From Anabaena sphaerica FACHB-251 (GTDB taxonomy: Bacteria; Cyanobacteriota; Cyanobacteriia; Cyanobacteriales; Nostocaceae), in contig NZ_JACJQU010000005.1 of NCBI RefSeq assembly GCF_014696825.1, positions 124,001 to 188,000 on the forward strand: a stretch of 64,000 nt of DNA, in the 5' to 3' direction. Both the position numbers and the translations under genes were made by a program. Below the pieces are notes generated by a model. The model saw only the letters and a program-made list of their open reading frames with translations, was not told where the DNA came from and made no database searches. Positions 49,030 to 60,035 of the stretch are shown here, piece after piece (the stretch's first letter is position 1; the number at the start of each line of letters is the position of its first letter).

Positions 49030-52000
49030 CTAAGCAGTAACAAGTTTTTCACCTTTGAGCATCCGAGAAGCAGCTTCCAATAAAGCTTCTTCTAGATAGG
49101 GTTTAGTAAAGTAACCACTAGCACCGAGTTGAACCGCCATCTGTCTATGTTTGTCTGCACCTCGTGAGGTCAGCATAGCTATAGGTAGGTGATTAAGGCT
49201 ACTATCTTTTTGGATGCGTGAGAGCAATTCCAGCCCATCACAGCGGGGCATTTCGATGTCACAGAAGACGATATCGCAAGGTAAACCAGAACGAAGTTTA
49301 TCCCAAGCTTCTTGACCATCACGGGCTTGTTCAACGCGATAACCCGCTTTGGTAAAAGTGAGAGAAAGTAATTCCCGCACAGTAATTGAGTCATCGACAA
49401 TTAGCACTGTCGGCTCAATTTTCGCCTCTGGAATTTCATGTATAGGAGGAACCGTTCTTCTTTGCCAAGAACTACCACCAATTTGTTTAGACATCTTACC
49501 TTGGAAGATGTCAATAATTTCTAAAACGTCGGCAATAGGCATAATGCGACCATCACCGAGAACTGTAGCACCAGCAACACCACTGGGTTTGGGTGCGGGT
49601 CCTTCAAATTGCTTAATGACTATTTCCTGTTCGCTTAATACTTGGTCAATCTGGAGAGCAACCATTGTATTACCTGAGCGCACGACGACAACAGAAATCA
49701 TGTCATCATCTCGCGTACTGCTATAGATGTTACCGCGACTAATCTGGCGATTGAAGGCTAAAATTTCCTGTAAAGGACGGAATTGTAGAACTGTATCCCG
49801 CCACCAAATAAAAGATTGTCCATCAGCATCTTTTTGAATATCTGTGACGGATATATCTAGTGTGTCTTCCACACCGTCCATGGGGAAAGCAATTCTCGAC
49901 TTATTGGAGATACAGCAGAGAGCTTTACAAATACTCAAGGTAAGTGGTAAGCGAATGGTAAAGGTAGTTCCTTTGCCCAGTACCGAATCAGTGCTAACCG
50001 TGCCACGAATTTCGTTAATATCGTTTTGAACTACGTTCATACCCACGCCCCGGCCTTTGATATCATCAATTTCATCGGCTGTGCTGAAACTGGGCAGGAA
50101 CAAAAGTTCATAAGCATCTTGGCGAGACATATTTTTGGCATCTTCTGCTGTAATGATACCTTTTTGAATCGCCTTGCGCTTAACCTTTTCGTGATCAATA
50201 CCAGCACCGTCGTCAGTGACGGCAATTACGGTTTGGTTGCCTTGGTGGAAAGCGCGGATAGAGATGGTTCCCACAGGTGATTTACCAGCAGCTGTGCGGA
50301 CTTCTGGAGTTTCAATACCGTGAGCGATCGCATTATTGAGCATATAGGTGAGCGGGTCAGTGAGATGATCCAAAATCATCTTGTCAACTAATGTATCTGC
50401 CCCTTCTGCCACCAATTCTACTTGTTTTCCATACTTGATGCCGTTATCCCGCACCCCTCGACGCAAGCGGTCAATAGCTTGGGCAAAAGATACCATTCGC
50501 GTTCTGGTCAGTCCCTCTTGTAGCTGGGTGGTGACTTGGCGGAACTGCCGCGCTACTCGCTCGGTTTCTTCGGTAACAAAGTCAATGTCGCTCGCTGACT
50601 CCCGAACTCGGACAATGTATTCTATGGTCTCCTGGGAGAGAGTATGGAAGAGGGTAAACTGATCCATCTCCAGTTCATTAAAACCTCTGTCATGGGCATT
50701 ACCAGAATGACCTTGTTCTCTGGTGGATCTACGGCTGCTCAACAGAGAAGCTTCCAGGAGCGATCGCTCGTATAACTCCTGCATTCTTGCACCAACATCG
50801 GAAAGATGTTGAATTTGAATCAGCAAGTTATCTAATGACTGTCGCAGGCGCTCTTGATCCTGCTCTAAAGTATTGCGATTGACCACCAATTCCCCAACTA
50901 AGTTGCTCATCTCATCCAGTTGCTTAACTGGAATCTTCATGCTTTCTTCTTTAACACGACGAATAGCCGGACGTGGAGTTTTGCTGGTGTTAGATTTTAT
51001 TCCTCTTCCTGGTGCGTTCATTGTTTGATCCGCTTCGGCCAGCAACTTCTCCAAGTCTCCAAATTCATCAGGTATTTCTGAAGACCCAGCAGCATTTTGA
51101 GCTTTTGCAACTACAGGTTGGCTCTGTTGTGGTGGCGCTTTCGGCATCTGTGCTGCCTCAGCATTATCTGTACTCAGTAATGCTTCTAAAGCGGCAAAAT
51201 CAACTTCTGGTATGGAAACTGGATTGGAGGTTTCTAATTCTGCATCTAGTAATGCGTCTAAGATAGCAAATTCATCTGAGACGGAGGCTGGATTTGCTGA
51301 GGTATCTGCTGTTGTAGTTTCTAATTCTGGTTGCTGAGAATTTGCTTCGGCCAGCGTAAGTTCAAGTTGATCAAATACATCTGCTGTGACTTCCCCTGCT
51401 TCTAAACCGAATTCTAGGAAATCAGCCTCTAAAGGCTGTTCAATCTCTTCTACCAAGTTTTCGCTCAGATCCTGGTTTAATACCTCTGGCTGTGTTTGGT
51501 CGTTAAAACTGAGAATTCCAGCCGGCTCGGCAGCAATCTCTATGGTTTCCTGGTCATGATCAATTGACTCAGTTACTGTTGTATTCTCATTGCTGTGGTC
51601 ATCAAAATTAGCAAACAGATCCAGTGCTTCTGGTTCCTGGGAGAAGTTTTGAATTTCCGGTAAAGACAACTCATCATGATCTACTGTTTGGAAAGTAGAT
51701 TGAGAATTTGCTAAATCAGCAAATAAGTCATCTCCACTATCTTGTGTCAACCAAGGATCTCCCAACTCTTCTGGCTGAGTTTCAGTAAAATCAAAGTCTC
51801 CCAAATAAAAGTTGAGGTTAGAACCTGACTGCTGACTATCAGCTAAAGCTTCCCCAGAGGCTGCAAATAAACTATCTTCTAATTCCTTGGCCACATCTTG
51901 TCCAAGTTCAGCCGCGAGTTCTTCGGCTGGTGCTGCACCTATCTGATCCCAGAAGCTATTGAAGTCGTATTCAGCGGCAGAAACTTCTGCTCCTGTGTTT

Positions 52001-53880
52001 AGAGGTAGAGCAAATAAATCACCAATTTCTAAATCGTCTGTTGCTTCTGTTGTATCCTGTTCAAGTTCACTAAACAGATTATCTAAAGACAAGCTTTCGG
52101 GTTGGGGCTGGATCAGTTCTGATGCAGGTTCTCCCAACGTCAGTTCCTCTGGAAAATCAGCATTTGTATTCGTTAATAAGTCATCAATACTGTTTGACAC
52201 GACAGTAGATTGTGGTTGAGTTATTTCCTCTTGGGAGAATGATAATATCTCATTATCTTTTAGGCTAAATTCCAAAAGACTCTCCACTGCTTGATCAGTT
52301 TCTTCAGAAGATTGGGATGCGTCTGGAGAACTTACCGACAAGTCTTCGGTAATATCAGATAGGAAGAATTCTAAATTGGCATTAGCAAGAGAAACATCGT
52401 TAGTTTCTGGAGTTTGAGGAATTGTTGTTTGATTTTGCAGTTCTGAATTCTCTGATTCCAAAAAGGTTTCGCCGAATAATAGAGTGAGGTCTTCGGTTGT
52501 ATTATTGTCAAGGGTTTGTAGTTCCTCATTGCTGGCATCATTATCCAATGAGAGTAACTCCGCTAAATCGTGATCCATATCCTCAATTGGATCATTACTA
52601 ATTCTAATTCCTAATTGATGGCTACTAGTGTCTATTATTTCTTCTTGTTGCCAGGTTTTATCGAGTTCCTCAGTCTCTCCCCCAAACAAATCCTCTAGAG
52701 TATTTAACTCAGCAATGCCTATCTCTAAACCATTCATGTCAACAAAACTACTACTGATGTTGAGTAGTTCATCTTGATCAGTCAATAAGGAATTGATACT
52801 AACTTCAGTTGCATCTATGTCGGTTAGGGATGTTTCTGGCAAACTATCAAATTCGTGATCGCTGGTAGTTGATAGATTAAATTCTTCTATTGGTTCAAAT
52901 GTAAGTGTGCTGTTGTCTGGTAACAGCGAATTATCTGTATGGATCTCTAGTGTAGCCGTAACTTCTGTGTCAGTTTGTGGTTGGTCATTACCCCAATCCA
53001 ATTGTAGTTCTGGGAACTCAAGTTCTGGAATTAACTCAAGTGCTTCTAGTTCCTGACTAACAGTTATTTCTGCTTCTCTACCTTGAATAACAAATTCTTG
53101 ACCTTGTTTAATTTCGGTAATAATAATTTTGGCTAAAGTCAGATAACTATTGTCGGGATTGGCGATCGCATTGGTTGCTGATTCACACAATTTACTCCAA
53201 CTGGGCAAATTAAATTTCTCACCAAGTTTAACCAATTGCTGACAGCATTCCTGTAAATTTGCCCTGGATGAAGGTGTGCTACTGTGTTTAAACAGTTGCA
53301 GCATTTCCCGCAGGGATTGTAGGACTTGATTTTGAAACTCTGACCAATTAGTGTTTTGGCTGGCTACTAGTGGTTTTTGTCGCTGCTCTTGAGGTACAGC
53401 ATCTTGTTTTGGCAGTTCTGGCTGTGCAGATGCAGCCATAGGCATAGTACCACCTGCCGATTGTAAAAGTAGTTCTAGATGCTGATTCAGTCCTGCGAAG
53501 ATCGGTTCTGTTTCTGACATCAAAGTTTTTGCGGTTTCCTCTGACAGTCCAAATGGACTACTCAAATGATCCAACAAAGCTTTTAAAGTATCAGAGACAC
53601 CAAGAAACAAAGACTCTAATTTTTGATCTACTTGAACTGGATGCTCTCTCAGCACTTTGAAACAATCTTCCAGCCGGTGAGACGTGTGCTGGATACTACT
53701 GAGTCCCAACATAGCCGCCCCTCCTTTAATGGAGTGAGCAGCCCGGAAGACTTCGTTGATCATTTCTGAGTCGTTGAGAGTATCTTCCAGCTTCAGTAAC
53801 CCCTGTTCGATAGTGTTCAGGTGGTCTCTGGCTTCTTCGATAAAGTAACCTAAAATCCGTTGTTGTTGTTCAGGCTGCAT
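49030..53880 (-). CDS. hmpE: CheA-type hybrid histidine kinase of the hormogonium chemotaxis-like locus
   Basis: The kinase has 1616 residues from ATG 53880. Order: Hpt domain with phospho-His49 (FRAAHSIKGG), an acidic low-complexity region of about 650 residues (about 280-940, rich in E, D, S, Q, N), and a CheA dimerisation helix (MKIPVKQLDEMSNLVGEL). These are followed by the HATPase domain (AVTDDGAGID, DIKGRGVGMNVV), a CheW-like domain and a C-terminal receiver (VLIVDDSITVREL, CDIEMPRCDG, FTKPY). It is the last of five collinear genes matching hmpA-E of Nostoc punctiforme, which control pilus-driven gliding and phototaxis of hormogonia. The very long acidic linker is its main peculiarity. 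Confidence 0.93.
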   Translation of the reverse strand: MQPEQQQRILGYFIEEARDHLNTIEQGLLKLEDTLNDSEMINEVFRAAHSIKGGAAMLGLSSIQHTSHRLEDCFKVLREHPVQVDQKLESLFLGVSDTLKALLDHLSSPFGLSEETAKTLMSETEPIFAGLNQHLELLLQSAGGTMPMAASAQPELPKQDAVPQEQRQKPLVASQNTNWSEFQNQVLQSLREMLQLFKHSSTPSSRANLQECCQQLVKLGEKFNLPSWSKLCESATNAIANPDNSYLTLAKIIITEIKQGQEFVIQGREAEITVSQELEALELIPELEFPELQLDWGNDQPQTDTEVTATLEIHTDNSLLPDNSTLTFEPIEEFNLSTTSDHEFDSLPETSLTDIDATEVSINSLLTDQDELLNISSSFVDMNGLEIGIAELNTLEDLFGGETEELDKTWQQEEIIDTSSHQLGIRISNDPIEDMDHDLAELLSLDNDASNEELQTLDNNTTEDLTLLFGETFLESENSELQNQTTIPQTPETNDVSLANANLEFFLSDITEDLSVSSPDASQSSEETDQAVESLLEFSLKDNEILSFSQEEITQPQSTVVSNSIDDLLTNTNADFPEELTLGEPASELIQPQPESLSLDNLFSELEQDTTEATDDLEIGDLFALPLNTGAEVSAAEYDFNSFWDQIGAAPAEELAAELGQDVAKELEDSLFAASGEALADSQQSGSNLNFYLGDFDFTETQPEELGDPWLTQDSGDDLFADLANSQSTFQTVDHDELSLPEIQNFSQEPEALDLFANFDDHSNENTTVTESIDHDQETIEIAAEPAGILSFNDQTQPEVLNQDLSENLVEEIEQPLEADFLEFGLEAGEVTADVFDQLELTLAEANSQQPELETTTADTSANPASVSDEFAILDALLDAELETSNPVSIPEVDFAALEALLSTDNAEAAQMPKAPPQQSQPVVAKAQNAAGSSEIPDEFGDLEKLLAEADQTMNAPGRGIKSNTSKTPRPAIRRVKEESMKIPVKQLDEMSNLVGELVVNRNTLEQDQERLRQSLDNLLIQIQHLSDVGARMQELYERSLLEASLLSSRRSTREQGHSGNAHDRGFNELEMDQFTLFHTLSQETIEYIVRVRESASDIDFVTEETERVARQFRQVTTQLQEGLTRTRMVSFAQAIDRLRRGVRDNGIKYGKQVELVAEGADTLVDKMILDHLTDPLTYMLNNAIAHGIETPEVRTAAGKSPVGTISIRAFHQGNQTVIAVTDDGAGIDHEKVKRKAIQKGIITAEDAKNMSRQDAYELLFLPSFSTADEIDDIKGRGVGMNVVQNDINEIRGTVSTDSVLGKGTTFTIRLPLTLSICKALCCISNKSRIAFPMDGVEDTLDISVTDIQKDADGQSFIWWRDTVLQFRPLQEILAFNRQISRGNIYSSTRDDDMISVVVVRSGNTMVALQIDQVLSEQEIVIKQFEGPAPKPSGVAGATVLGDGRIMPIADVLEIIDIFQGKMSKQIGGSSWQRRTVPPIHEIPEAKIEPTVLIVDDSITVRELLSLTFTKAGYRVEQARDGQEAWDKLRSGLPCDIVFCDIEMPRCDGLELLSRIQKDSSLNHLPIAMLTSRGADKHRQMAVQLGASGYFTKPYLEEALLEAASRMLKGEKLVTA

Positions 53881-54169
53881 AAACAAGGATGAAGAATAAA
53901 GGATGAATGATTAATGCAGGATCAAGGTTGAATTTTGGATTGGCGATTTTAAATTTTAGATTGTTCAGTCCCTCTGGGTGATGCCTCCGGCAAACCTATG
54001 GCTATAGCTTGCGTAACGAAGTAGGAGTCATACGCCATGCTGTGCTATCGGTAAACAGCAGTTGCACCCTGCGGGAAGCCGCACTCCGTGCGTCTACATG
54101 GGGGAAACCCCCAAGACCGCACTGTCTCAACAAAATCCAAAATCCAAAATCCAAAATTGAATTCGTCCT
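53881..54169. other. Repeat-filled gap between hmpD and hmpE
   Basis: 289 bases with AATCCAAAATCCAAAATCC heptamers at both ends and, in the middle, a GCTTGCGTAACGAAG/TGCGGGAAGCCGCACTCCGTGCG repeat type that also appears elsewhere in the window. No gene is seen. Confidence 0.75.
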
Positions 54170-57100
54170 TTACCTGGATTCAATAGTTTCCACTCGGAAG
54201 CGTTCCACAGAGGCGATCAAGTCGCGGGATACACCTACCAAGTTTTGTAAGGCTCCTGAAACTCGCTGGGCTTCTTGGGAAGTTTCTTGGGCTGTGAGTT
54301 CCACTGATTGCATCACCTGAGCTACAGCGAGAGAAGTTTCTGTTTGTTCTACGGTATCAGCGGTAATTGAGCGCACCAGACTATCGATATGATCGGCTAC
54401 TTTGATGATGTTTTCTAGAGATCGCTTGGCTTCTTCTGCTAGTTTTGTACCTTGAATTACCTGTTGTGTGCCTTCTTCCATCGCGGTCATCACAGAGCTT
54501 GTTTCGCTCTGGATTTGCATGACGATTTGTTCAATTTCTTTCAAGGACTTGGCGGATTTGTCTGCTAACTGGCGCACTTCATCGGCTACAATCGCAAACC
54601 CCCTTCCAGCTTCTCCGGCTCTTGCTGCCTCAATACTGGCGTTGAGTGCCAATAGGTTGGTTCGAGAAGCGATCTGGGAAACCAAGGCGACGATAGAGTT
54701 AATTTCTTGAGAAGATTCCGCTAACCGCTTCACTTTCCGGGTCGTTTCCGCCACTGTTTCCCGAATTTCTAAAATCCCTGCTACGGTATTTTCTACTGCT
54801 TCACCTCCTTTGAGAGCAATCACACTGGCATCACGGGCTACACTTTCCGCTTCCTTCGCTGCCACTGCTACCCGTTGGATCGATTCGGTCATCACCTGTA
54901 CGGAATTGAGGGTGACAGCCAACTCTTCTGCTTGACGCAAAGCATCACCTGATAAGGCTCTAGCGAAGGTTTCTGAGTTGGTTGAGCCTTTGGTCACTTC
55001 CCTGGCTGCCACTTTCACCTGCTGCACAATATCCCGCAGGTTTTGAATTGTCAGGTTAAAGGCATCAGCTACTGCTCCGAGTACATCGGCTGTCACCTCA
55101 GCTTGAACTGTTAAATCTCCTCTAGCGGCTCCTTCCACATCGTCTAAAAGGCGAATCACTTGGCGTTGCAGGTTTTCTTTGGCTTCTTCTTGTTCTACCG
55201 CTTTCCGTTGGGCTTCATTGGTAGTTATGAAAATTACCCGTGCCATATCGTTAAAGCTGGTGGATAAGTACCCTAATTCATCTTCCGAGTAAACTGTAGC
55301 CTGGACATTGAGATTCCCTTCTCGGACAGCATCAAACTGAGCTTGCAAATCTTTGGTAGTGCGTCGAATTTGCTTGAGTGCGAGATTACCCATAAAGCCT
55401 GCGGTCATCCCACCTGCCAGTCCTGCGGCTAAAGCCATTGCCCAACCTGTATTCCGCACTGACTCCCGTTGTGAAGCTGGAGAGAATGAGGTGGCTCCAA
55501 AGCTGATTAAAGCGGCTACCACTGCTGAGGTTAAGCCCACTGTACCCGCGATATACCATTGCTTTTTCTCTAGAGAGGCATTTTCAAAGAATGCAAATAG
55601 CCCCTGCTCAACACTGACGTTGGGTTCTAGTTTAGAAACTTCTGGTTGGGTAAATACAGGAACTGCTTCTTGAGCGCCAGTAATTGTGAATAGTTCCTCA
55701 TCGCGGTCAACATCATCATTATTAATTGATGTATCTTCGCTAAAGCTGTTGTTACCAGTTCCTCTCTTTTCCCTGGTTTCAGATGATACATTTATGCTAC
55801 TGTACCCAGAATCTCCTGCTAAGTCAAAGCTGGGAATACTACCTAAATCATCGAATTCGTCAAAATCGCCTAAAAACTCTATATTGTTTTGAGAATTTTC
55901 TCCCCGCACTACAGGATTGGCATCTTCATCAGTGGTAAAGCTTTCTGAACCAAAGGCCGACTCAAATGCCTCTAAATCGAAACTATCATCATCAAAGTCA
56001 TTTGACTCATATTTAGTATCTAAATGTACCTGATGGTCATCTAGAGCAAAATTATTTTTCAAAGATGATGAAATTTGGGTACTTGAGTCGAGATCTGTTA
56101 GATCTAATTCCTCTGGAATTGGTTCTATCCAATTATCTGGGCTGCTCAAAGATGTATTTGCACTGCTGTCTCTAAAATCATTGCCCATGAAATCATGATT
56201 GATTTCCTGTTCAGCAATGTCTAAATTAATATCGTCCTGAATATTGTTGGAAACTCCCAAATTCTCCAGAATCATATCTTCAACGTCTGGTGAATATTGT
56301 TCCATCATTAATTCAGGCGCACTTTGCCAGTTATTGTCAGATGATAGATGTATTTCTTGCAAATGTGAATTAATTTGCTCTGCACTGGCTGCGGAAGGTT
56401 CCTGTTCGGAATTTACATCCAGATTGGCAAAATAGCTATTTTCTTCTGACTCGCCCATATTCTCTGGTGAAATACCTTCTTGCCAGAAAGAAGGCAACTC
56501 TAGAGCTTCTAATTCTTCAGCATCATTGTTGGTTGATTCTAACTCGGAAAATGGTTGATCTAAAGTCAGTGGCAACTCTAGAGCTTCTAATTCTTCAGCA
56601 TCATTGTTGGTTGATTCTAACTCGGAAAATGGTTGATCTAAAGTCAGTGGCAACTCTAAAGCTTCTAATTCTTCAGCATAATTGTTAGTTGATTCTAACT
56701 CGGAAAATGGTTGTTCCAACGCAAAAGGATCATTGCCAAAAACTATTGAGTTATCTGGTAATTGGTCAAATTCAATACTATCGAAACTAGCAAAATCACT
56801 TTCAAAAGGATTACTTACAGATATATCTTCGAGATCATCTTTAGATGGTTCATAGTCACTAAAAGACTTCAGGTCAAAGTTGGTGTTATCCAAGTCTCTA
56901 CTAACTCCTAAATCTAGTAAATCTGCTTCATCAGTTACCAGACCATTAGACAGATCTACAGAATTTATCAGTTGATTAGGCTCGACTGCGAATTCATCTT
57001 CACCAAAAGCATCAAAGTATTGTTTGATACTTTCAAGGTAGTTGGTAGCAGAACCTAACATTTCTTGATCATCTGTCAAATGGAACACCTTTTCATATTC

Positions 57101-57289
57101 TGCTTTGGCGATCTCAAACTGCTGCAAAACATAGTAGATATGACCCCGCAACAGATGAGAATTGGCTTCATCTGGTAAAGTATGCACCGCTTGGTCTATT
57201 AAAGTAGCGGCAACTTCATAATCTCCCTGTGTATAGGCTGTTAATGCCTGCTGATATTTTGAATTGTAATCATCTATATTTGCTACCAT
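54170..57289 (-). CDS. hmpD: Methyl-accepting chemotaxis protein with N-terminal TPR and acidic repeats
   Basis: The protein has 1039 residues from ATG 57289, which has GGGAGGGAGGAA directly upstream. Residues about 1-90 are tetratricopeptide repeats ([20 protein letters not shown]). A long acidic segment (about 100-560) follows, with three tandem 26-residue repeats ([11 protein letters not shown] type). Two closely spaced membrane helices (about 600-660) have almost no periplasmic loop. HAMP-like regions and a signalling domain with [20 protein letters not shown] come last. Sensing is therefore probably cytoplasmic or through partners, not via a periplasmic domain. In Nostoc, hmpD products are polar components of the motility array. 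Confidence 0.92.
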   Translation of the reverse strand: MVANIDDYNSKYQQALTAYTQGDYEVAATLIDQAVHTLPDEANSHLLRGHIYYVLQQFEIAKAEYEKVFHLTDDQEMLGSATNYLESIKQYFDAFGEDEFAVEPNQLINSVDLSNGLVTDEADLLDLGVSRDLDNTNFDLKSFSDYEPSKDDLEDISVSNPFESDFASFDSIEFDQLPDNSIVFGNDPFALEQPFSELESTNNYAEELEALELPLTLDQPFSELESTNNDAEELEALELPLTLDQPFSELESTNNDAEELEALELPSFWQEGISPENMGESEENSYFANLDVNSEQEPSAASAEQINSHLQEIHLSSDNNWQSAPELMMEQYSPDVEDMILENLGVSNNIQDDINLDIAEQEINHDFMGNDFRDSSANTSLSSPDNWIEPIPEELDLTDLDSSTQISSSLKNNFALDDHQVHLDTKYESNDFDDDSFDLEAFESAFGSESFTTDEDANPVVRGENSQNNIEFLGDFDEFDDLGSIPSFDLAGDSGYSSINVSSETREKRGTGNNSFSEDTSINNDDVDRDEELFTITGAQEAVPVFTQPEVSKLEPNVSVEQGLFAFFENASLEKKQWYIAGTVGLTSAVVAALISFGATSFSPASQRESVRNTGWAMALAAGLAGGMTAGFMGNLALKQIRRTTKDLQAQFDAVREGNLNVQATVYSEDELGYLSTSFNDMARVIFITTNEAQRKAVEQEEAKENLQRQVIRLLDDVEGAARGDLTVQAEVTADVLGAVADAFNLTIQNLRDIVQQVKVAAREVTKGSTNSETFARALSGDALRQAEELAVTLNSVQVMTESIQRVAVAAKEAESVARDASVIALKGGEAVENTVAGILEIRETVAETTRKVKRLAESSQEINSIVALVSQIASRTNLLALNASIEAARAGEAGRGFAIVADEVRQLADKSAKSLKEIEQIVMQIQSETSSVMTAMEEGTQQVIQGTKLAEEAKRSLENIIKVADHIDSLVRSITADTVEQTETSLAVAQVMQSVELTAQETSQEAQRVSGALQNLVGVSRDLIASVERFRVETIESR
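56493..56718. repeat. Three 78-bp tandem direct repeats within hmpD
   Basis: Units at 56493-56570 and 56571-56648 are identical, and a third, slightly diverged and truncated, runs to about 56718. Each encodes 26 residues of the acidic region. The near identity suggests recent expansion by slippage or unequal crossover. Confidence 0.92.
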
Positions 57290-57305
57290 TTCCTCCCTCC
57301 CGACT

Positions 57306-57866
57306 TCATCCTGCCCACCTAGCACTCCGCAAAATTGCTGTTTGATCAATCAGCCGTAGATACTTATTATGTTCAGTATCTAACCATTCGCCCCGGAGAA
57401 AAGGAGCCATCGTATCTGGCACATTATTTGGTGGCATTAGATACTGTACATCAAGCCAACCCATGCCACAGATTTGCTCCACTCCTAAGCCTACTATTGT
57501 GTCTTGATCTTCAATAGCAATTACTGGTATCTCAGGCTTATCCGTGTTTAACGGAGTTGCCTCCCCCAGAAATTGACCCAAATCTGCTACCCAAATTAAT
57601 CGACCTCGTAAATTTAGAGTACCCAAAAGTAGTGGAGAAGCATTAGGAATCGGAGTGATACGATCAGGGCTTAGTTCAATGACTTCCCGGATACCAGTTG
57701 CAGGTAATGCAAACTCCTGATGCGAAGGAATGTAAAATCGTAAATGTAACTCGCCTTTTGGGTCTATGGCTTGCGCTACGCTATCGCTATCAGGATTTTC
57801 TAGTTGTAATTCAGGGCGATATTGATTTTGACCACTACCACTTAAAAAGTCTGGTTTGCTGACCAT
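57306..57866 (-). CDS. hmpC: CheW-type adaptor
   Basis: A 186-residue CheW protein coupling the HmpD receptor to the HmpE kinase. Motifs: [46 protein letters not shown] and [14 protein letters not shown]. The N-terminal 40 residues extend beyond the CheW fold, and part of this ([10 protein letters not shown]) is encoded by a GGCTTGCGCTACGCTATCG dispersed repeat. It begins 13 bases after hmpB and ends 16 bases before hmpD. Confidence 0.92.
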   Translation of the reverse strand: MVSKPDFLSGSGQNQYRPELQLENPDSDSVAQAIDPKGELHLRFYIPSHQEFALPATGIREVIELSPDRITPIPNASPLLLGTLNLRGRLIWVADLGQFLGEATPLNTDKPEIPVIAIEDQDTIVGLGVEQICGMGWLDVQYLMPPNNVPDTMAPFLRGEWLDTEHNKYLRLIDQTAILRSARWAG

Positions 57867-57879
57867 GTTTTTGTCATCC

Positions 57880-58245
57880 TTATCCTCGCAGCAGTTGTTT
57901 GACTGTTCCCACCAACTCGGTTGGTTGAAACGGTTTGGCTATATAAGCGTCGGCTCCTTGCTTCATCCCCCAGTAGCGGTCAAATTCTTCTCCTTTAGAA
58001 GAACACATGACTACGGGGACATTTTGGGTTTTGGGATCGGATTTTAACCGCCGACAAAGTTCGTAGCCGTTCATCCGGGGCATGACAATATCCAAAACTA
58101 CCAAATCGGGAGGTGTGCTTTGAATAGCTTCCAAAGCTTCTACTCCGTCTCCAGCATGGGTGACAGTTAAGCCACTAGCTTTGAGGAGATCTGTAATCAT
58201 CTCCCTTTGGGCGATACTGTCTTCGACAATCAGAACTGTACTCAT
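57880..58245 (-). CDS. hmpB: CheY/PilH-type response regulator
   Basis: A 121-residue single receiver domain. Phospho-acceptor Asp52 (VVLDIVMPRMNG), acidic pocket Glu8/Asp9 (IVEDS) and Lys104 (YIAKPF) are present. It should carry the phosphoryl signal from HmpE to the pilus machinery. It is second in the hmpA-B-C-D-E order, 195 bases downstream of hmpA. Confidence 0.93.
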   Translation of the reverse strand: MSTVLIVEDSIAQREMITDLLKASGLTVTHAGDGVEALEAIQSTPPDLVVLDIVMPRMNGYELCRRLKSDPKTQNVPVVMCSSKGEEFDRYWGMKQGADAYIAKPFQPTELVGTVKQLLRG

Positions 58246-58440
58246 AAATACCTATCTACCTCCTGTTTCAGACTTTCTTTTCTGGAATCTTCACCAATTC
58301 TCTTACTAGCTAATAAGTGTATAAATTAAAACTACTGTTTAACTAATTCACTGAGTATGGTTGTTTTACTGGAGTTAGCTGATTCTGTGATAACATTTTT
58401 TACCCCATCTTTGAGCAAATCCACAAGTCTTGTCTTGCGT

Positions 58441-59646
58441 TTATATTCCCACACTAGAATCTAGGTTGATATATTTTTCTACAAGCATAAGTAATTCAGT
58501 ATCTGTAAATGGTTTTGTCAAATAATCTGTAGCTCCAACCATCCTAGCTCTGACGCGATCAATAAATCCTTCTTTGCCAGTGAGCATGATAATTGGTACA
58601 AGTCGAAATGCTGTGGAATGTCGCAGCATGGCGCAAATTTCGTATCCATCCAATTCCGGCATAGCAATGTCACATAAAATTAAATTTGGCTTGAGTTGAA
58701 AAACGAGGCTGAGGGCTTCTAAGGGTTTGGTGATGGAAATCGCTTCATACCCTTGTGGTTTCAGGATTGACTCCACGGTTTCACAGATGGAGATCGCATC
58801 TTCAATACATACTATCCGCCCCTTGTTGTGGTCTGGAAACTCCCAGCTTGGTATTTGATTACTAGAACTAGGAGTAGCTGAATATACTAATTGTAACCAT
58901 CCCTGTTGTACGTAAGGATATATTGCTTTGGCAACAGTTAAAATATCACGATTAAGATAACGAGCCAATTGGCGGAGAGATGTTTTACCATCTGCCCAAT
59001 GTTGTAACTTATTCACTATAGATACTGGTAGTGAGTCAGTCAATCTAGCGATGTCAGCCAGCACTGGCAACTGTTCCGGTGATTGAATATGTGGATATAG
59101 CTGCTTCCATTCTTGCACCTGCTTGGTAATTTTTGTGACTAGAGTTGTAATATCTAAGCTGGTTAATTGGGGAACCAGTGCTGCACCTAAATCGAAAATG
59201 AAACTGCCTTGGTGTAAACTCAATAGATCAAACAATGTCTCATGTACTAAGCCGTGAATAATATTCCTAGCCACTTTTGGGGTAATAATATTCTGCTCTA
59301 AAAGCGCCCAAATGTAGGCATACTCCGGGGAATTTGTTGATTCTAAGGTAGCAAGTTGCATTTTGTTAAGCCTTTGCTCAACTCGGTAATGACGTAGGTA
59401 ATCATTAATCCGGGATAAACTACTTTCACCAGCTTGACAGTAGACTATTTGACCGTTTAGAAAAAATACAAACCAAGACAGTGGTTTGCTCTCTGTGGCA
59501 AAACGATGCTTGGCTGTGTCTTCGCTACTCAGTTTGTAACTTTGGTAAGTGTTGTGCGCCTCCACCCACAACTGTCCGGTTCTTTGGCCTAAAGAAATCA
59601 GTTGTAGGATACTACAAATATCAATCTCATTTAAATTTCCCTGCAT
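58441..59646 (-). CDS. hmpA: PatA-like response regulator (DUF4388 plus receiver)
   Basis: A 401-residue protein with an N-terminal DUF4388/PATAN module (GNLNEIDICSILQLISLGQRTGQLWVE, about 2-28, and WFVFFLNGQIVYCQAGES), a helical middle domain and a C-terminal receiver with IVCIEDAISIC, phospho-Asp326 (LCDIAMPELDG) and Lys378 (YLTKPF). It heads the five-gene minus-strand operon. In hormogonium-forming Nostoc this gene family member acts in the hmp chemotaxis-like pathway. It diverges from hmpF. Confidence 0.92.
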   Translation of the reverse strand: MQGNLNEIDICSILQLISLGQRTGQLWVEAHNTYQSYKLSSEDTAKHRFATESKPLSWFVFFLNGQIVYCQAGESSLSRINDYLRHYRVEQRLNKMQLATLESTNSPEYAYIWALLEQNIITPKVARNIIHGLVHETLFDLLSLHQGSFIFDLGAALVPQLTSLDITTLVTKITKQVQEWKQLYPHIQSPEQLPVLADIARLTDSLPVSIVNKLQHWADGKTSLRQLARYLNRDILTVAKAIYPYVQQGWLQLVYSATPSSSNQIPSWEFPDHNKGRIVCIEDAISICETVESILKPQGYEAISITKPLEALSLVFQLKPNLILCDIAMPELDGYEICAMLRHSTAFRLVPIIMLTGKEGFIDRVRARMVGATDYLTKPFTDTELLMLVEKYINLDSSVGI

Positions 59647-60035
59647 TTACCTACAACATCCTCCTTGGCATTCTCTAAAAATTACTTTATTAATTGTCAC
59701 CTTCAGCTTTTCCCTGTTTCAAGTAGAATGACAGGATGATTATCTGTGACAAACAGTCTGGGAACTTTAAGATATGATCATTTTGTGATAAATGTTTGAC
59801 AAAGTTAGTGTTCACACGGTAGTCATAGTCACTATTATGTATACAGGATATAAAAGATGCGCTCTAACTAGATGTACCAAATATCAAGATATATCAAGAT
59901 GTGAGATATCACTTGCTTAAATGTTTTGTCTGTCTTGTGCTGCTAAACTAAGGTTAAACAACAAGACTAGTTAGCAGATTAATCTAAGGTATATACCAAA
60001 ACACAGACGTAAAGTACATCAAAAGGACTAGCGGT
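59647..60035. promoter_or_regulatory. Divergent promoter region between hmpA and hmpF
   Basis: These 389 bases contain no gene. A TTGACA at 59796-59801 and an AT-rich TATGTATACAGGATATAAAA stretch (about 59835-59855) are possible promoter parts but are not well spaced. Hormogonium sigma-factor sites are expected here from Nostoc biology; I cannot point to one by sequence with confidence. AAAAGGA precedes the hmpF start. Confidence 0.45.

Noticed and set aside
48756-49052. Two overlapping minus-strand frames rich in RGAEEQRS
   Set aside because: Both are translations of tandem CTCCTCTG/GGGAATA repeats in different frames.
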